NCBI RefSeq assembly: GCF_032854445.1
Contig: NC_088306.1
Coordinates: 1,917,873-1,981,872 of the forward strand
Length of the DNA: 64,000 bases
Direction: 5' to 3'
Source: Liolophura sinensis
Taxonomy: Eukaryota; Mollusca; Polyplacophora; Chitonida; Chitonidae
Each line of letters begins with the position of its first letter. Position 1 is the first letter of the stretch. The position numbers and the translations under genes were made by a program. Shown one piece after another: positions 10,437 through 23,423 of this stretch. The notes under the pieces were generated by a model. That model made no database searches. It was not told the DNA's origin and worked only from the letters and a program-made list of their open reading frames with translations.

Positions 10437-11154
10437 CTCTGAATTTTGTTGTTTTCATCAGTTATAGATTATTGGCGACCAAACAATTCAAGTAAAAGGT
10501 GAAAGGTTTAGAATTTTTTATCAAACATTTAAGTCGTTTCCAATTGATGAGCCGAAAGAACTTCATATGCATCAAAAAAAAAATGGATAAAACCAATGGT
10601 AACATATATTGCAAATGTTTTCAAGTACACGGAGATGTTCTCGCTGAGGATCGTACTCACAACACGCAGACAGCCCTTGCAAGTGTGATTATGGAAAGAT
10701 GCTCTGCCTGCTAGTTTACCGTCCGAATATTAACCAAAACAGCACGTAAAAGCACAAGGATTAAAGACTGTTTCTCAAACGTTCCCATTTTATACAAAAC
10801 ACTTTTTTTAAGTTTTAGATTATTGGCCACCACACATTTAAGGTAAAAGGTGAAGGGTTTAGAATTCTTTATCAAACATTTAAGTCGTTTCGATGTGAGT
10901 AACCGAAAAGTGTTTATTTGCATAAAAAATTATTGGATAAAAGTAATTGTAAGATATGTTGCAAATGTTTCCAAGTACATGGAGATGTTCTCGCTGACGA
11001 TGCAACTCGCAACTCTGCGACAGCCAGTGCAAGTGTGATTGTGAAAAGATGCGCTGCCTGCTGGTTTAACGTCCATATTTTTAGCCAAAACAGTACGTAA
11101 AATCAGAATGATTGAAGACGGTTTCTCAAACATTCCTATTTTATACAAAACACT

Positions 11155-11245
11155 TGCCCCGGGTGAGGATCGAACTCACGACCTTCAGATAGCCCGTTGA
11201 TTAGTGATTATGAGACTGACGCGCTGCCTACTGCGCTACCGAGGC
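11155..11245 (-). tRNA. tRNA-Met(CAT) with intron, array copy 4 (consensus)
   Basis: This copy matches the array consensus at every position I compared, with the first intron type, and makes a suitable reference for the others. Confidence 0.82.
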
Positions 11246-11966
11246 CTCTGATTTTTGTTGTTTACATCAGTTATAGATTATTGGCGGCCAAACAATTAAG
11301 GTAAAAGGTGAAAGGTTTAGAATTTTGTATCAAACATTTAAGTCGTTTCCAATTGATGAGCCGAATGAACTTCATATGCATCAAAAAAAAAAAAATGGAT
11401 AAAACTAATTGTAAGATATATTGCAAACGTTTCCAAGAACATGGAGATGTTCTCGCTGAGGATCGTACTCACAACACGCAGACAGCCCTTGCAAGATTGA
11501 TTATGAGAAAAACGCTCTGCCTGCTGGTTTACCGTCCAAATTTTTAGCCAAAACAGCACGTAAAAGCAGAAGGATTAAAGACGGTTTCTCAAACATTAAC
11601 ATTTTATACAAAACACTTTCTTATAAGTTTTAGATTATTGGCGACCAAACAACTAAAGTAAAAATTGAAAGGTTAAGAATTTTTTATCAAACATTCAAGT
11701 CGTTTCCAATTGATGAACAGAAAAGGGTTAATATCCATCAAAAAATGGATAAAAGTAATTATAACATATATTGCAAATGTTTCCAAGTACATCAAGATGT
11801 TCTCGCTGACGATGCAACTCGCAACTCTCCGACAGCCAGTGCAAGTGTGATTGTGGAAAGACGCGCTGCCGGCTAGTTTACCGTCCAAATTTTTAATTAA
11901 AACAGTAGGTAAAAGCAGAAGGATTAAAGACGGTTTCTCAATCATTCCTATTTTATACAAAACACT

Positions 11967-12057
11967 TGCCCCGGGTGAGGATCGAACTCACGACCTTCAG
12001 ATAGCCCGTTGATTTGTGATTATGAGACTGACGCGCTGCCTACTGCGCTACCGAGGC
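11967..12057 (-). tRNA. tRNA-Met(CAT) with intron, array copy 5
   Basis: Mature part matches the consensus. The intron has one change (ATCACAAATCAACGGGCT), shared with the copies at 14100, 19132 and 22066. Confidence 0.8.
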
Positions 12058-13292
12058 CTCTGATTTGTGTTGTTTTCATCAGTTTTAGATTATTGGCGAC
12101 CAAACAATTAAGGTAAAAGGTGAAAGGTTTAGATTTTTTTATCAAACATTTAAGTCGTTTCCAATTGATGAGCCGAAAGAACATTATATGCATCAAGCAA
12201 AAATGGATAAAACCAATGGTAACATATATTGCAAATGTTTTCAAGTACACGGAGATGTTTTTGCTGAGGATCGTACTCACAACACGCAGACAGCCATTGC
12301 AAGTGTTATTATGGAAAGATGCTCTGCCTGCTGGTTTACCGTCCGAATATTAACCAAAACAGCACGTAAAAGCAGAAGGATTAAAGACGGTTTTCAAACA
12401 TTCCCATTTTATACAAAACACTTTCTTTTAAGTTTTAGATTATTGGCCACCAAACAATTAAGGTAAAAGGTGAAAGGTTTAGAATTCTTTTTCAGATGTG
12501 ATTATGGAAAGATGCTCTGCCTGCTAATTAACCGTCCGAATTTTTAACCAAAACAGTACGGAAAAGCAGAATCATTAAAAACTGTTGTTTTCATCAGTTT
12601 TCGTTTATTGCCGACTAAACAATTGAGGTAAAAAGTAAAAGGTTTTGAATTCTTTATCAAACATTTAAGTCGTTTCCAATTGATGAGCCGAAAGAACTTT
12701 ATATGCATCAAAAAAAAAAATGGATAAAACCAATTGTAACATATATTGCAAATTTTTCAAGTACACGGAGATGTTCTCGCTGAGTATCGTACTCACAACA
12801 CGCAGACAGCCCTTGCAAGTTTGATTATGGAAAGATGCTCTGCCTGCTGGTTTACCGTCCGAATATTAACCAAAACAGTACGTAAAAGCAGAAGGATTAA
12901 AGACTGTTTCTCAAACATTCCCATTTTATACAAAACACTTTTTTTTTAAGTTTTAGATTATTGGCCACCACACATTTAAGATAAAAGGTAAAAGGTTTAG
13001 AATTCTTTATCAAACATTAAAGTCGTTTCGATGTGAGTAACCGAAAAGTGTTTATTTGTATGAAAAATTATTGCATAAAAGTAATTGTAAGATATGTTGC
13101 AAATGTTTCCAAGTACATCGAGATGTTCTCGCTGAGGATGCAACTCGCAACTCTCCGACAGCCAGTGCAAGTGTGATTGTGGAAAGATGCGCTGCCTTCT
13201 GGTTTACTGTCCATATTTTTAGCCAAAACAGTAGGTAAAAGCAGAATGATTGAAGACGGTTTCTCAAACATTCCTACTTCATTCAAAACACT

Positions 13293-13383
13293 TACCCCGG
13301 GTGAGGATCGAACTCACGACCTTCAGATAACCCGTTCATTATTGATTATGAGACTGACGCGCTGCCTACTGCGCTACCGAGGA
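13293..13383 (-). tRNA. tRNA-Met(CAT) with intron, array copy 6, acceptor end altered
   Basis: Both members of the first acceptor pair are changed (G1 to T and C72 to T), so pair 1-72 is lost. The intron is of the second type with one further change. Possibly inactive. Confidence 0.6.
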
Positions 13384-14099
13384 CGCTGAATATTGGTGTT
13401 TTTATCAGTTTTAGATTATTGGCGACCAAACAATTCAGGTAAAAGTTAAAAGGTTCAAAATTCTTTATCAAACATTCAAGTCGTTTCCAATTAATGAGCC
13501 GAAAAGAGTTTATATCCATCCTAAAAAATGGATAAAAGTAATCGTAACATATATTGCAAACGTTTCTAAGTACATGGAGAAGTTCTCACTGACGATGGTA
13601 CTCACAACACGCAGACAGCCCTTGCAAGATTGATTATGAGAAAAACGCTCTGCCTGTTGGTTTACCGTCCAAATTTTTAGCCAAAACAGCACGTAAAAGC
13701 AGAAGGATTAAAGACGGTTTCTCAAACATTAACATTTTATACAAAACACTTTCTTATAAGTTTTAGATTATTGGCGACCAAACAACTAAAGTAAAAATTG
13801 AAAGGTTAAGAATTTTTTATCAAACATTCAAGTCGTTTCCAATTGATGAACAGAAAAGGGTTAATATCCATCAAAAAATGGATAAAAGTAATTGTAACAT
13901 ATATTGCAAATGTTTCCAAGTACATCAAGATGTTCTCGCTGACGATGCAACTCGCAACTCTCCGACAGCCAGTGCAAGTGTGATTGTGGAAAGATGCGCT
14001 GCCGGCTAGTTTACCGTCCAAATTTTTAATTAAAACAGTAGGTAAAAGCAGAAGGATTAAAGACGGTTTCTCAATCATTCCTATTTTATACAAAACACT

Positions 14100-14190
14100 T
14101 GCCCCGGGTGAGGATCGAACTCACGACCTTCAGATAGCCCGTTGATTTGTGATTATGAGACTGACGCGCTGCCTACTGCGCTACCGAGGC
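14100..14190 (-). tRNA. tRNA-Met(CAT) with intron, array copy 7
   Basis: Identical by eye to the copy at 11967, 2133 bp away, reflecting a recent segmental duplication of the array. Confidence 0.8.
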
Positions 14191-15423
14191 CTCTGATTTG
14201 TGTTGTTTTCATCAGTTTTAGATTATTGGCGACCAAACAATTAAGGTAAAAGGTGAAAGGTTTAGATTTTTTTATCAAACATTTAAGTCGTTTCCAATTG
14301 ATGAGCCGAAAGAACTTTATATGCATCAAGCAAAAATGGATAAAACCAATTGTAACATATATTGCAAATGTTTTCAAGTACACGGAGATGTTTTCGCTGA
14401 GGATCGTACTCACAACATGCAGACAGCCATTGCAAGTGTTATTATGGAAAGATGCTCTGCCTGCTGGTTTACCGTCCGAATATTAACCAAAACAGCACGT
14501 AAAAGCAGAAGGATTAAAGACGGTTTTCAAACATTCCCATTTTATACAAAACACTTTCTTTTAAGTTTTAGATTATTGGCCACCAAAAAATTAAGGTAAA
14601 AGGTGAAAGGTTTAGAATTCTTTTTCAGATGTGATTATGGAAAGATGCTCTGCCTGCTAATTAACCGTCCGAATTTTTAACCAAAACAGTACGGAAAAGC
14701 AGAATCATTAAAAACTGTTGTTTTCATCAGTTTTCGTTTATTGCCGACTAAACAATTGAGGTAAAAAGTAAAAGGTTTTGAATTCTTTATCAAACATTTA
14801 AGTCGTTTCCAATTGATGAGCCGAAAGAACTTTATATGCATCAAAAAAAAAATGGATAAATCCAATTGTAACATATATTGTAAATTTTTCAAGTACACGG
14901 AGATGTTCTCGCTGAGTATCGTACTCACAACACGCAGACAGCCCTTGCAAGTTTGATTATGGAAAGATGCTCTGCCTGCTGGTTTACCGTCCGAATATTA
15001 ACCAAAACAGTACGTAAAAGCAGAAGGATTAAAGACTGTTTCTCAAACATTCCCATTTTATACAAAACACTTTTTTTTAAGTTTTAGATTATTGGCCACC
15101 ACACATTTAAGGTAAAAGGTAAAAGGTTTAGAATTCGTTATCAAACATTAAAGTCGTTTCGATGTGAGTAACCGAAAAGTGTTTATTTGTATGAAAAATT
15201 ATTGCATAAAAGTAATTGTAAGATATGTTGCAAATGTTTACAAGTACATCGAGATGTTCTCGCTGACGATGCAACTCGCAACTCTCCGACAGCCAGTGCA
15301 AGTGTGATTGTGGAAAGATGCGCTGCCTTCTGGTTTACTGTCCATATTTTTAGCCAAAACAGTAGGTAAAAGCAGAATGATTGAAGACGGTTTCTCAAAC
15401 ATTCCTACTTCATTCAAAACACT

Positions 15424-15514
15424 TGCCCCGGGTGAGGATCGAACTCACGACCTTCAGATAGCCCGTTCATTATTGATTATGAGACTGACGCGCTGCCCAC
15501 TGCGCTACCGAGGC
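15424..15514 (-). tRNA. tRNA-Met(CAT) with intron, array copy 8
   Basis: Second intron type and the D-loop G variant, stems intact. It corresponds to the altered copy at 13293 in the 2.13 kb duplication but has kept the acceptor end. Confidence 0.8.
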
Positions 15515-15880
15515 CGCTGAATATTGATGTTTTTATCAGTTTTAGATTATTGGCGACCAAACAATTCAGGTAAAAGTTAAAAGGTTCAGAATTCTTTTTC
15601 AAACATTCAAGTCGTTTCCAATTAATGAGCCGAAAAGAGTTTATATCCATCCTAAAAAATGGATAAAAGTAATCGTAACATATATTGCAAACGTTTCTAA
15701 GTACATGGAGAAGTTCTCGCTGACGATGGTACTCACAACACGCAGACAGCCCTAGCAAGTGTGATTATGGAAAGATGCTCTGCCTGCTGGTTTACCGTCC
15801 GAATTTTTAACCAAATCAGTACGGAAAAGCAGAATCATTAAAAACGGTTTTTCAAACATTCCTATTTCCTGCTAAACACT

Positions 15881-15948
15881 GGCCCCGGGTAATAGCCCGT
15901 CGATTAGTGATTATGAGAATGACGCGCTGCCTACTGCGCTACCGGGGC
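15881..15948 (-). pseudogene. tRNA-Met-like copy lacking the T-arm (1 of 3)
   Basis: The copy keeps the acceptor stem (here fully Watson-Crick, GCCCCGG with CCGGGGC), D-arm, CAT anticodon and most of the intron, but 23 nt covering the T-arm and variable loop are missing. It therefore lacks the B-box. Confidence 0.8.
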
Positions 15949-16297
15949 CGATGATTTTTGTTGTTTTCATCAGTTTTCGATTATTACCGACTAAACAATT
16001 GAGGTAAAAAGTAAAAGCTTTTGAATTCTTTATCAAACATTTAAGTCGTTTCCAATTGATGAGCCGAAAGAACTTCATATGCATAAAAAAAAATGGATAA
16101 AACTAATTGTAAGATATGTTGCAAACGTTTCCAAGTACATGGAGATGTTCTCGCTGAGGATGGTACTCACAACACGCAGACAGCCCTTGCAAGTTAGATA
16201 ATGAGAAAAACGCGCTGCCTGCTGGTTTACCGTCCAAATTTTTAGCCAAAACAGCACGTAAAAGCAGAAGGATTAAAGACGGTTTATCAAACATTCC

Positions 16298-16359
16298 TTC
16301 GCCACGATATGGCTGAAATATTGCCGATGTGGCTTTAAGCCATAATCATTCATTCATTC
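16298..16359 (+). mobile_element. LINE-A 3' tail insertion inside the array (copy 2 of 4)
   Basis: Same insertion point and flanks as at 9908. It lies in the segment repeated about 4.5 kb further on. Confidence 0.85.
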
Positions 16360-17076
16360 AAACATTCCCATTTTATACAAAACACTTTCTTATAAGTTTT
16401 GGATTATTGGCGACCAAACAATTAAAGTAAAAATTGAAAAGTTTAGAATTCGTTATCAAACATTTAAGTCGTTTCCAATTAATGAGCCGAAAAGAGTTTA
16501 TATCCATCAAAAAAATGGACAAAAGTAATTGTAACATATATTGCAAATGTTTCCAAGTACATCGAGATGTTCTCGCTGACGATGCAACTCGCAACTCTCA
16601 AACAGCCAGTGCAAGTGTGATTGTAGAAAGATGCGCTGCCTGCTGGTTTAACGTCCAAATTTTTAATTAAAACAGAAGGTAAAAGCAGAAGGATTAAAGA
16701 CGGTTTCTCAAACGTTCCCATTTTATACAAAACACTTTCTTATAAGTTTTAGATTATTGGCGACCAAACAATTAAAGTAAAAATTGAAAGGTTTAGAATT
16801 CGTTATCAAACATTCAAGTCGTTTCCAATTGATGAGTTTATATCCATCAAAAAAAATGGATAAAAGTAATTGTAACATATATTGCAAATGTTTCCAAGAC
16901 ATCGAGATGTTCTAGCTGAGGATGCAACTCGCAACTCTCCGACAGCCAGTGCAAGTGTGATTGTGGAAAGATGCGCTGCCTGCTGGTTTACCGTCCAAAT
17001 TTTTAATTAAAACAGTAGGTAAAAGCAGAAGGATTAAAAACGGTTTTTCAATCATTCCTGTTTTATACAAAACACT

Positions 17077-17167
17077 TGCCCCGGGTGAGGATCGAACTCA
17101 CGACCTTCAGATAGCCCGTTGATTAGTGATTATGAGACTGACGCGCTGCCTACTGCGCTACCGAGGC
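17077..17167 (-). tRNA. tRNA-Met(CAT) with intron, array copy 9
   Basis: Consensus sequence with the first intron type. Confidence 0.82.
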
Positions 17168-17887
17168 CTCTGATTTTTATTGTTGTCATCAGTTATAGAT
17201 TATTGGCGACCAAACAATTCAGGTAAAAGGTGAAAGGTTTAGAACTTTTCATCAAACATTTAAGTCGTTTCCAATTGATGAGCCCAAAGAACTTCATATG
17301 CATCAAAAGACAAATGGATAAAACTAATTGTAAGATATATTGCAAACTTTTCCAAGTACATGGAGATGTTCTCGCTGAGGATCGTACTCACAACACGCAG
17401 ACAGCCCTTGCAAGTTTGATTATGAGAAAAACGCGCTGCCTGCTGGTTTACCGTCCAAATTTTTAGCCAAAACAGCACGTAAAAGCAGAAGGATTAAAGA
17501 CTGTTTCTCAAACATTCCCAATTTATACAAAACACTTTCTTATAAGTTTTAGATTATTGGCGACCAAACAACTAAAGTAAAAATTAATAGGTTAAGAATT
17601 CTTTATCAAACATTCAAGTCGTTTCCAACTGATGAACAGAAAAGAGTTTATATCCATCAAAAAAAATGGATAAAAGTAATTGTAACATATATTGCAAATG
17701 TTTCCAAGTACATCGAGATGTTCTCGCTGACGATGCAACTCGCAACTCTCCGACAGCCAGTGCAAGTGTGATTGTGGAAAGATGCGCTGCCTTCTGGTTT
17801 ACTGTCCATATTTTTAGCCAAAACAGTAGGTAAAAGCAGAATGATTGAAGACGGTTTCTCAAACATTCCTACTTCATTCAAAACACT

Positions 17888-17978
17888 TGCCCCGGGTGAG
17901 GATCGAACTCACGACCTTCGTATAGCCCGTTCATTATTGATTATGAGACTGACGCGCTGCCCACTGCGCTACCGAGGC
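17888..17978 (-). tRNA. tRNA-Met(CAT) with intron, array copy 10, anticodon stem altered
   Basis: The 3' side of the anticodon stem reads TACGA instead of TCTGA, breaking pairs 29-41 and 30-40. Second intron type. Probably impaired. Confidence 0.6.
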
Positions 17979-18344
17979 CGCTGAATATTGATGTTTTTAT
18001 CAGTTTTAGATTATTGGCGACCAAACAATTCAGGTAAAAGTTAAAAGGTTCAGAATTCTTTTTCAAACATTCAAGTCGTTTCCAATTAATGAGCCGAAAA
18101 GAGTTTATATCCATCCTAAAAAATGGATAAAAGTAATCGTAACATATATTGCAAACGTTTCTAAGTACATGGAGAAGTTCTCGCTGACGATGGTACTCAC
18201 AACACGCAGACAGCCCTAGCAAGTGTGATTATGGAAAGATGCTCTGCCTGCTGGTTTACCGTCCGAATTTTTAACCAAATCAGTACGGAAAAGCAGAATC
18301 ATTAAAAACGGTTTTTCAAACATTCCTATTTCCTGTTAAACACT

Positions 18345-18412
18345 GGCCCCGGGTAATAGCCCGTCGATTAGTGATTATGAGAATGACGCGCTGCCTACTG
18401 CGCTACCGGGGC
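18345..18412 (-). pseudogene. tRNA-Met-like copy lacking the T-arm (2 of 3)
   Basis: Same 23-nt loss as at 15881, so one deletion event was spread by later duplication of the array. Confidence 0.8.
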
Positions 18413-19131
18413 CGATGATTTTTGTTGTTTTCATTAGTTTTCGATTTTTACCGACTAAACAATTGATGTAAAAAGTAAAAGCTTTTGAATTCTTTATCAA
18501 ACATTTAAGTCGTTTCCAATTGATGAGCCGAAATAACTTGATATGTATAAAAAAAAATGGATAAAACTAATTGTAAGATATATTGCAAACGTTTCCAAGT
18601 ACATGGAGATGTTCTCGCTGAGGATGGTACTCACAACACGCAGACAGCCCTTGCAAGTTAGATAATGAGAAAAACGCGCTGCCTGCTGGTTTACCGTCCA
18701 AATTTTTAGCCAAAACAGCACGTAAAAGCAGAAGGATTAAAGACGGTTTCTCAAACATTCCCAATTTATACAAAACACTTTCTTATAAGTTTTAGATTAA
18801 TGGCGACCAAACAACTAAAGTAAAAATTAATAGGTTAAGAATTCTTTATCAAACATTCAAGTCGTTTCCAACTGATGAACAGAAAAGAGTTTATATCCAT
18901 CAAAAAAAATGGATAAAAGTAATTGTAACATATGTTGCAAATGTTTCCAAGTACATCGAGATGTTCTCGCTGACGATGCAACTCGCAACTCTCCGACAGC
19001 CAGTGCAAGTGTGATTGTGGAAAGATGCGCTGCCTGCTAGTTTACCGTCCAAATTTTTGATTAAAACAGAAGTTAAAGGCAGAAGGATTAAAGACGGTTT
19101 CTCAATCATTCCTATTTTATAAAAAAACACT

Positions 19132-19222
19132 TGCCCCGGGTGAGGATCGAACTCACGACCTTCAGATAGCCCGTTGATTTGTGATTATGAGACTGACGCG
19201 CTGCCTACTGCGCTACCGAGGC
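19132..19222 (-). tRNA. tRNA-Met(CAT) with intron, array copy 11
   Basis: Stems intact, with the intron variant also found at 11967. The downstream T-run is longer here. Confidence 0.8.
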
Positions 19223-19940
19223 CGCTGAATTTTTTTAGTTTTCATCAGTTATAGATTATTGGCGACCAAACAATTCAGGTAAAAGGTGAAAGGTTTAGCA
19301 TTTTTCATCAAACATTTAAGTCGTTTCCAATTGATGAGCCGAAAGAACTTCATATGCATCAAAAAAAATGGATAAAACCAATTTTAACATATATTGCAAA
19401 TGTTTTCAAGTACACGAAGATGTTTTCGCTGAGCATTGTACTCACAACACGCAAACAGCCCTTGCAAGTGTGATTATGGAAAGATGCTCTGCCTGCTGGT
19501 TTACCTTCCGAATATTAACCAAAACAGCACGTAAAAGCACAAGGATTAAAGACTGTTTCTCAAACATTCCCATTTTATACAAAACACTTTTTTTTAAGTT
19601 TTAGATTATTGGCCACCACACATTTAAGATAAAAGGTAAAAGGTTTAGAATTCTTTATCAAACATTAAAGTCGTTTCGATGTGAGTAACCGAAAAGTGTT
19701 TATTTGTATGAAAAATTATTGGATAAAAGTAATTGTAAGATATGTTGCAAATGTTTACAAGTACATCGAGATGTTCTCGCTGACGATGCAACTCGCAACT
19801 CTCCGACAGCCAGTGCAAGTGTGATTGTGGAAAGATGCGCTGCCTTCTGGTTTACTGTCCATATTTTTAGCCAAAACAGTAGGTAAAAGCAGAATGATTG
19901 AAGACGGTTTCTCAAACATTCCTACTTCATTCAAAACACT

Positions 19941-20031
19941 TGCCCCGGGTGAGGATCGAACTCACGACCTTCAGATAGCCCGTTCATTATTGATTATGAG
20001 ACTGACGCGCTGCCCACTGCGCTACCGAGGC
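19941..20031 (-). tRNA. tRNA-Met(CAT) with intron, array copy 12
   Basis: Matches the copy at 15424 (second intron type, D-loop G), 4517 bp away. Confidence 0.8.
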
Positions 20032-20397
20032 CGCTGAATATTGATGTTTTTATCAGTTTTAGATTATTGGCGACCAAACAATTCAGGTAAAAGTTAAAAG
20101 GTTCAGAATTCTTTTTCAAACATTCAAGTCGTTTCCAATTAATGAGCCGAAAAGAGTGTATATCCATCCTAAAAAATGGATAAAAGTAATCGTAACATAT
20201 ATTGCAAACGTTTCTAAGTACATGGAGAAGTTCTCGCTGACGATGGTACTCACAACACGCAGACAGCCCTAGCAAGTGTGATTATGGAAAGATGCTCTGC
20301 CTGCTGGTTTACCGTCCGAATTTTTAACCAAATCAGTACGGAAAAGCAGAATCATTAAAAACGGTTTTTCAAACATTCCTATTTCCTGTTAAGCACT

Positions 20398-20465
20398 GGC
20401 CCCGGGTAATAGCCCTTCGATTAGTGATTATGAGAATGACGCGCTGCCTACTGCGCTACCGGGGC
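20398..20465 (-). pseudogene. tRNA-Met-like copy lacking the T-arm (3 of 3)
   Basis: Third carrier of the shared 23-nt loss. One extra change lies in the intron part (cccttcg for cccgtcg). Confidence 0.8.
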
Positions 20466-20814
20466 CGATGATTTTTGTTGTTTTCATTAGTTTTCGATTT
20501 TTACCGACTAAACAATTGATGTAAAAAGTAAAAGCTTTTGAATTCTTTATCAAACATTTAAGTCGTTTCCAATTGATGAGCCGAAAGAACTTCATATGCA
20601 TAAAAAAAAATGGATAAAACTAATTGTAAGATATATTGCAAACGTTTCCAAATACATGGAGATGTTCTCGCTGAGGATGGTACTCACAACACGCAGACAG
20701 CCCTTGCAAGTTAGATAATGAGAAAAACGCGCTGCCTGCTGGTTTACCGTCCAAATTTTTAGCCAAAACAGCACGTAAAAGCAGAAGGATTAAAGACGGT
20801 TTATCAAACATTCC

Positions 20815-20876
20815 TTCGCCACGATATGGCTGAAATATTGCCGATGTGGCGTTAAGCCATAATCATTCATTCATTC
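20815..20876 (+). mobile_element. LINE-A 3' tail insertion inside the array (copy 3 of 4)
   Basis: Corresponds to the copy at 16298 in the 4.5 kb repeated segment. Confidence 0.85.
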
Positions 20877-21253
20877 AAACATTCCCATTTTCTACAAAAC
20901 ACTTTCTTATAAGTTTTGGATAATTGGCGACCAAACAATTAAAGTAAAAATTGAAAAGTTTAGAATTCGTTATCAAACATTTAAGTTGTTTCGAATTAAT
21001 GAGCCGAAAAGAGTTTATATCCATCAAAAAAATGGACAAAAGTGATTGAAACATATATTGCAAATGTTTCCAAGTACATCGAGATGTTCTCGCTAACGAT
21101 GCAACTCGCAACTCTCAAACAGCCAGTGCAAGTGTGATTGTGGAAAGATGCGCTGCCTGCTGGTTTAACGTCCAAATTTTTAATTAAAACAGTAGGTAAA
21201 AGCAGAAGGATTAAAGACGGTTTCTCAATCATTCCTATTTTATACAAAACACT

Positions 21254-21344
21254 TGCCCCGGGTGAGGATCGAACTCACGACCTGCAGATAGCCAGTTGAT
21301 TAGTGATTATGAGACTGACGCGCTGCCTACTGCGCTACCGAGGC
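21254..21344 (-). tRNA. tRNA-Met(CAT) with intron, array copy 13, stem change
   Basis: A43 is C, which breaks pair 27-43 at the end of the anticodon stem. The intron ends CTGGCT rather than CGGGCT. Confidence 0.65.
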
Positions 21345-22065
21345 CTCTGATTTTTATTGTTTTCATCAGTTATAGATTATTGGCGGCCAAACAATTCAGG
21401 TAAAAGGTGAAAGGTTTAGAATTTTTCATTAAACATTTAAGTCGTTTCCAATTGATGAGCCCAAAGAACTTCATATGCATTAAAAAACAAATGGATAAAA
21501 CTAATTGTAAGATATATTGCAAACGTTTCCAAGTACATGGAGATGTTCTCGCTGAGCATCGTACTCACAACACGCAGACAGCCCTTGCAAATTTGATTAT
21601 GAGAAAAACGCGCTGCCTGCTGGTTTACCGTCCAAATTTTTAGCCAAAACAGCACGTAAAAGCAGAAGGATTAAAGACGGTTTCTCAAACATTCCCATTT
21701 TATACAAAACACTTTCTTATAAGTTTTAGATTATTGGCCACCAAACAACTAAAGTAAAAATTAAAAGATTAAGAATTCTTTATTAAACATTCAAGTCGTT
21801 TCCAATTGATGAACAGAAAAGAGTTTATATCCATCAAAAAAAAATGGATAAAAGTAATTGTAACATATATTGCAAATGTTTCCAAGTACATCGAGATGTT
21901 CTCGCTGACGATGCAACTCGCAACTCTCCGACAGCCAGAGCAAGTGTGATTGTGGAAAGATGCGCTGCCTGCTGGTTTAACGTCCAAATTTTTAATTAAA
22001 ACAGAAGTTAAAAGCAGAAGGATTAAAGACGGTTTCTCAATCATTCCTATTTTATACAAAACACT

Positions 22066-22156
22066 TGCCCCGGGTGAGGATCGAACTCACGACCTTCAGA
22101 TAGCCCGTTGATTTGTGATTATGAGACTGACGCGCTGCCTACTGCGCTACCGAGGC
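22066..22156 (-). tRNA. tRNA-Met(CAT) with intron, array copy 14
   Basis: Stems intact, intron variant as at 11967. Confidence 0.8.
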
Positions 22157-22521
22157 CTCTGATTTTTGTTGTTTTCATCAGTTTTGGATAATTGGCGACC
22201 AAACAATTAAAGTAAAAATTGAAAAGTTTAGAATTCGTTATCAAACATTTAAGTTGTTTCGAATTAATGAGCCGAAAAGAGTTTATATCCATCAAAAAAA
22301 TGGACAAAAGTGATTGAAACATATATTGCAAATGTTTCCAAGTACATCGAGATGTTCTCGCTAACGATGCAACTCGCAACTCTCAAACAGCCAGTGCAAG
22401 TGTGATTGTGGAAAGATGCGCTGCCTGCTGGTTTAACGTCCAAATTTTTAATTAAAACAGTAGGTAAAAGCAGAAGGATTAAAGACGGTTTCTCAATCAT
22501 TCCTATTTTATACAAAACACT

Positions 22522-22612
22522 TGCCCCGGGTGAGGATCGAACTCACGACCTTCAGATAGCCCGTTGATTAGTGATTATGAGACTGACGCGCTGCCTACTG
22601 CGCTACCGAGGC
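22522..22612 (-). tRNA. tRNA-Met(CAT) with intron, array copy 15
   Basis: Consensus sequence. It is the 1268-bp duplicate of the copy at 21254, yet lacks that copy's stem change, so that change came after the duplication. Confidence 0.82.
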
Positions 22613-23332
22613 CTCTGATTTTTATTGTTTTCATCAGTTATAGATTATTGGCGACCAAACAATTCAGGTAAAAGGTGAAAGGTTTAGCATTTTTCATCAA
22701 ACATTTAAGTCGTTTCCAATTGATGAGCCCAAAGAACTTCATATGCATCAAAAAACAAATGGATAAAACTAATTGTAAGATATATTGCAAACGTTTCCAA
22801 GTACATGGAGATGTTCTCGCTGAGCATCGTACTCACAACACGCAGACAGCCCTTGCAAGTTTGATTATGAGAAAAACGCGCTGCCTGCTGGTTTACCGTC
22901 CAAATTTTTAGCCAAAACAGCACGTAAAAGCAGAAGGATTAAAGACGGTTTCTCAAACATTCCCATTTTATACAAAACACTTTCTTATAAGTTTTAGATT
23001 ATTGGCCACCAAACAACTAAAGTAAAAATTAAAAGGTTAAGAATTCTTTATCAAACATTCAAGTCGTTTCCAATTGATGAACAGAAAAGAGTTTAAATCC
23101 ATCAAAAAAAATGGATAAAAGTAATTGTAACATATATTGCAAATGTTTCCAAGTACATCGAGATGTTCTCGCTGACGATGCAACTCGCAACTCTCCGACA
23201 GCCAGAGCAAGTGTGATTGTGGAAAGATGCGCTGCCTGCTGGTTTAACGTCCAAATTTTTAATTAAAACAGAAGTTAAAAGCAGAAGGATTAAAGACGGT
23301 TTCTCAATCATTCCTATTTTATACAAAACACT

Positions 23333-23423
23333 TGCCCCGGGTGAGGATCGAACTCACGACCTTCAGATAGCTCGTTGATTAGTGATTATGAGACTGACGC
23401 GCTGCCTACTGCTCTACCGAGGC
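23333..23423 (-). tRNA. tRNA-Met(CAT) with intron, array copy 16, D-stem change
   Basis: One D-stem base differs (gctct for gcgct on the plus strand), breaking a D-stem pair and altering the A-box. The intron has one change. Confidence 0.6.
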
